Shown piece after piece: positions 61,813-64,000 of a DNA stretch of 64,000 nucleotides (its first letter is position 1; every line of letters starts with the position of its first letter). The notes beneath the pieces were generated by a model. It was not told where the DNA came from. It made no database searches and was given only the letters and a program-made list of their open reading frames with translations. This DNA comes from Enterococcus alishanensis (GTDB taxonomy: Bacteria > Bacillota > Bacilli > Lactobacillales > Enterococcaceae): assembly GCF_019218635.1 (NCBI RefSeq), contig NZ_JAHUZB010000006.1:124001-188000 (forward strand). The letters are read 5' to 3'. Position numbers and translations under genes: made by a program.

Positions 61813-62874
61813 TTATTTATTTGCAGCCATTTCAGCCCATTGGTTTAAGATAGCTTCTCGATCAGAACCAAAAGTAGTCAAATCTTCATCGATTAAATCC
61901 TTAGATTCCAATCCTAAATCATAGCCATCAACCCCTGGCATAATAATTTGGTCGGTATCTTTACCATCTAGTTCAGCCAATTCTTTCATATTTTCTGGTT
62001 GCAACATGAAATCAATAAAGGCTTCAGCCATGTCTTTTCCAGGGGCATCTTTGAAGACTGCTACACCTTCTGGGACCCAAGGAATACCATCTGATGGATA
62101 AACCACTGAAAGATCATTTTCTTCTGCCGCATCAAAGGCAGATTTATCAACTGGAATTAAACCAATCCCAAATTCACCAGCAGTAACTTTTTCTTGTGGA
62201 TCTTTACCCCGCTGACCATAATAAGGAATATTTTCATTAACACTTTCCCAATATTGCCAGCCAGCATCATTACCATCTTTATCTAAGATACCTTTAACAA
62301 TCGCATACATTGTTCCTGAAACAGCTGGATCACTCATAATGATTTCATCTTTATATTTTTCATCGGCTAAATCTGCCCAAGTCTCTGGTACCGCTAAGCC
62401 TTTTTCTTCCAACACATCATTATTGATCAATAATCCACCCACAGTTAAACCTTTAGACAACCAATAACCTTCTGGATCACGGTATTTTTCATCGATTGAT
62501 TCAACAGCATCTGATTGATATTGTTCCAACAAACCATCTGTCTTCGCTTGCATGAAAGCATCTAAGCCGCCGCCAAACCACAAATCAGCCATTGGCTCAC
62601 TACTTTGATCCGCTTGCATCCGTGACAACACTTCGCCACTAGACATCGATAAAAATTCTACTTTGGCACCAGTTTCGTCTGAAAACTTATCAAATAATTC
62701 TTTGTAAGCATCAGAAGTTGTTACAACATTTAGCGTTTGACCTTCAAATTGTTTTTCACTTTTGGCAGTTGACGAGCCGGTTGTATCTGTACCACTAGAA
62801 TCATCACTAGCACCACAAGCTGACAAAGCAAACAAACTAAATAATACGGTAACTAACACACTTAATTTCTTCAA
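61813..62874 (-). CDS. Substrate-binding lipoprotein (FbpA/AfuA-type)
   Basis: About 353 residues. The signal peptide ends in the lipobox LSAC (LFALSACGAS). The mature protein reads as a family 1/6 binding protein: LNVVTTSDAYKELFDKFSDETGAKVEFLSMSSGEVLSRMQAD, ADLWFGGGLDAF, IIMSDPAVSGTMYAIVKGI, IGLIPVDKSAF and VPEGVAVFKDAPG. This is the FbpA/AfuA/PhnS fold. FbpA iron ligands (a Tyr pair near the C-terminus) are not evident, so ferric iron is doubtful; a phosphonate or sugar phosphate fits as well. The start is a TTG at 62874 with GGAGG eight bases upstream. Confidence 0.87.
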   Translation of the reverse strand: MKKLSVLVTVLFSLFALSACGASDDSSGTDTTGSSTAKSEKQFEGQTLNVVTTSDAYKELFDKFSDETGAKVEFLSMSSGEVLSRMQADQSSEPMADLWFGGGLDAFMQAKTDGLLEQYQSDAVESIDEKYRDPEGYWLSKGLTVGGLLINNDVLEEKGLAVPETWADLADEKYKDEIIMSDPAVSGTMYAIVKGILDKDGNDAGWQYWESVNENIPYYGQRGKDPQEKVTAGEFGIGLIPVDKSAFDAAEENDLSVVYPSDGIPWVPEGVAVFKDAPGKDMAEAFIDFMLQPENMKELAELDGKDTDQIIMPGVDGYDLGLESKDLIDEDLTTFGSDREAILNQWAEMAANK

Positions 62875-62907
62875 ATTTTTTCCTCCTTTAAATTTAGCAA
62901 AAATGCA

Positions 62908-62973
62908 CGTAAGCGCTCTTATTTGCATTTTTATGAATAAATAAATTATAACGTACTTCAGTTTCTTAAACAA
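62908..62973 (-). promoter_or_regulatory. Promoter and cre-like site of the Fbp/Afu-type operon
   Basis: On the minus strand TTGTTT (62973-62968), 17 bases, then consensus TATAAT (62950-62945). In the leader the plus-strand 14-mer CGTAAGCGCTCTTA (62908-62921) matches 12 of 14 positions of the CcpA consensus. Catabolite control of the importer would fit a carbon-containing substrate better than iron. Confidence 0.5.
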
Positions 62974-63014
62974 TCGTAAAAAATAACGGTTTCAAAAGAT
63001 AATAAGCAAAATCT

Positions 63015-63043
63015 CTTAGTAATAAAATGAGAAATGTTATACT
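63015..63043 (+). promoter_or_regulatory. Promoter of the FMN reductase gene
   Basis: TATACT (63038-63043) with TG one base before it (extended -10); the -35 region CTTAGT is weak at 17-base spacing. Confidence 0.5.
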
Positions 63044-63079
63044 GATTGTCAGTTACTCAAAAGAAAGTTAGGAAAAATA

Positions 63080-63634
63080 ATGAAAATAACACTACTATCC
63101 GCCTCAATTACCGGTAGTAAAAGCCGGTTAGCCTTAGAAGATGCTAAAAAATATTTACTCAAACACGCTCCCGTTGCTGAAATTACTTTGCTGGATTTAA
63201 AAGAAATGACGATTCTCTTTGCCGATGGTCGTAATTATGTTGACTATCCTGCAGATACGGGGATTTTAACAAAAAATTTAATGGATGCAGATATTATCGT
63301 AATTGCAACGCCAACATTTCAAGCTTCAATTCCTGGTACTTTGAAGAATGTTTTCGACTTATTACCACAACAAGCTTTCTTTCATAAAATTGTTAGTCTA
63401 ATTATCAGTGCCGGCTCACCAAAACATTTTTTAATGGCTGAAAATCAATTAAAACCGATTTTACACTATATGAAGGCTAATACGTTACCAAATTATTTAT
63501 TTATTGAAGAACAAGATTTTGCTAATGGAACCATCATCAATTCTGAGGTTCATCGTCGTTTAAATAACTTGATGGAAGAAACAATTGTCCTATTCGATGC
63601 TTACCAGACGATCTGGCAAAAACAAAAAAAATAA
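63080..63634 (+). CDS. NAD(P)H-dependent FMN reductase-like flavoprotein
   Basis: 184 residues with a flavodoxin-like fold: ITLLSASITGSKSRLALEDA holds the phosphate loop, DIIVIATPTFQASIPGTLKNVFDLLP is the conserved FMN-contact block, and SLIISAGSPKHFLMAENQLKPIL follows. The protein resembles SsuE/MsuE-type reductases that provide reduced FMN, for example to luciferase-like monooxygenases such as the one at 18758-19777, though that gene is far away. Single gene with its own terminator. Confidence 0.87.
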   Translation: MKITLLSASITGSKSRLALEDAKKYLLKHAPVAEITLLDLKEMTILFADGRNYVDYPADTGILTKNLMDADIIVIATPTFQASIPGTLKNVFDLLPQQAFFHKIVSLIISAGSPKHFLMAENQLKPILHYMKANTLPNYLFIEEQDFANGTIINSEVHRRLNNLMEETIVLFDAYQTIWQKQKK

Positions 63635-63644
63635 TATAAAATTT

Positions 63645-63673
63645 GACCTGCGTTCGCCGCAAGTCTTTTTTTT
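63645..63673 (+). terminator. Terminator behind the FMN reductase gene
   Basis: GACCTGCG pairs with CGCAAGTC (one mismatch) around a TTCGC loop, followed by eight T. Confidence 0.8.
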
Positions 63674-63790
63674 CATTCTAAATGACAAATAACACAGAAT
63701 TATTTAATTTTTTATTCATTTTTTGATATTCATTTCCACATTTTTCTGATAGAATGCTATTCAATAGCTCATTTTTTAGGGGGAGAAATG

Positions 63791-64000
63791 ATGGATGCAA
63801 GTTTAGATATAAGAACCGGTGTTAAAGAGACGATGCCTACGGTTTTTGGATACATCGGGATTGCTCTTGCTTTTGGGATTGTTGGCAAAGCAGCTGGACT
63901 CAGTCCGCTAATTGTCTTATTGATGTCGATGTTTATTTATTCAGGGACTGCTCAATTTGTTGTGGTTAGTATGTTCATTAGTCATAGTCCATTGCTATCG
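63791..64000 (+). CDS. azlC: AzlC-type branched-chain amino acid exporter, N-terminal part (cut by window edge)
   Basis: The 70 visible residues begin MDASLDIRTGVKETMPTVFGYIGIALAFGI and continue GKAAGLSP and MFIYSGTAQFVVV. TVFGYIGIAxAFG and SGxxQFV are hallmarks of AzlC, the large subunit of the AzlCD branched-chain amino acid exporter; azlD would be expected next, outside the window. I use the ATG at 63791, five bases behind GGGGGAG; the ATG at 63788 is slightly too close. Confidence 0.85.
   Translation, partial: MDASLDIRTGVKETMPTVFGYIGIALAFGIVGKAAGLSPLIVLLMSMFIYSGTAQFVVVSMFISHSPLLS

Noticed and set aside
62875-62973. N-terminal extension of the Fbp/Afu-type binding protein
   Set aside because: It would place promoter and cre-like site inside the gene and put a long stretch ahead of the signal peptide.

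Overview
The window looks like a chromosomal segment of a low-GC Gram-positive lactic bacterium, most likely Enterococcus or a close relative. This is inferred from AT-rich DNA, strong GGAGG-type ribosome binding sites (several with TTG starts), lipobox-type binding proteins, a GtfA/MsmK-type sugar locus very similar to the streptococcal one, cre-like sites and a DUF5648-type secreted protein. I see no rRNA or tRNA gene, no transposase, no phage gene and no CRISPR array. Genus and species cannot be fixed from what is visible.

Layout. 1-7175 (minus): a complete oligopeptide ABC importer transcribed into an M20 and an S9 peptidase, the latter cut by the window edge. 7896-12402 (minus): a MacB/FtsX-type ABC pair and an MFS exporter whose promoter carries two TetR-type palindromes. 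12788-21207: an acetyltransferase, an amino acid permease with a YtcJ-type amidohydrolase, a glyoxalase-fold protein with an aldo/keto reductase facing an HxlR regulator, a luciferase-like flavin monooxygenase, and a single-chain triple-RidA protein behind a promoter overlapped by a perfect cre match. 21304-30198 (minus): an alpha-glucoside/sucrose utilisation operon (binding protein, two permeases, GH13 glucosidase, sucrose phosphorylase, MsmK ATPase) with its LacI repressor and three operators. 30312-33058: a double-HTH MerR-like regulator divergent from a HelD-like helicase.

33131-37639 (minus): a PRD regulator, a split fructose-family PTS (IIA, IIB, IIC) and a KDPG-type aldolase. 37832-43909: a TfoX C-terminal-domain protein with a membrane acyltransferase, an arginase-family protein with a PucR regulator, and divergently a DUF3237 protein with an old-yellow-enzyme/FadH-like flavoprotein. 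43982-48108: two paralogous regulators with degenerate receiver domains bracket a secreted Ig-like/DUF5648 protein in very AT-rich DNA. 48174-53487: TrmO, a BmrR-type MerR regulator, a CPBP protease, and a DeoR regulator divergent from manA-hxlB-hxlA, a ribulose-monophosphate-type module. 53535-56141 (minus): an SDR gene broken by a one-base homopolymer insertion and two GT8 glycosyltransferases. 56424-57987: a DUF3114-like protein and an acetyltransferase. 57976-62874 (minus): an Fbp/Afu-type ABC importer operon ending in a GT4 glycosyltransferase, with a strong hairpin after the binding-protein gene. The window ends with an FMN reductase and the start of an AzlC-type exporter.

The general picture is an accessory metabolic region: importers paired with their intracellular enzymes and dedicated regulators, mostly separated by clear intrinsic terminators. 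The least explained parts are the pseudo-receiver/secreted-protein locus, the triple RidA protein, the HelD/MerR pair, the hexulose-phosphate module and the arginase/DUF3237/flavoprotein cluster.
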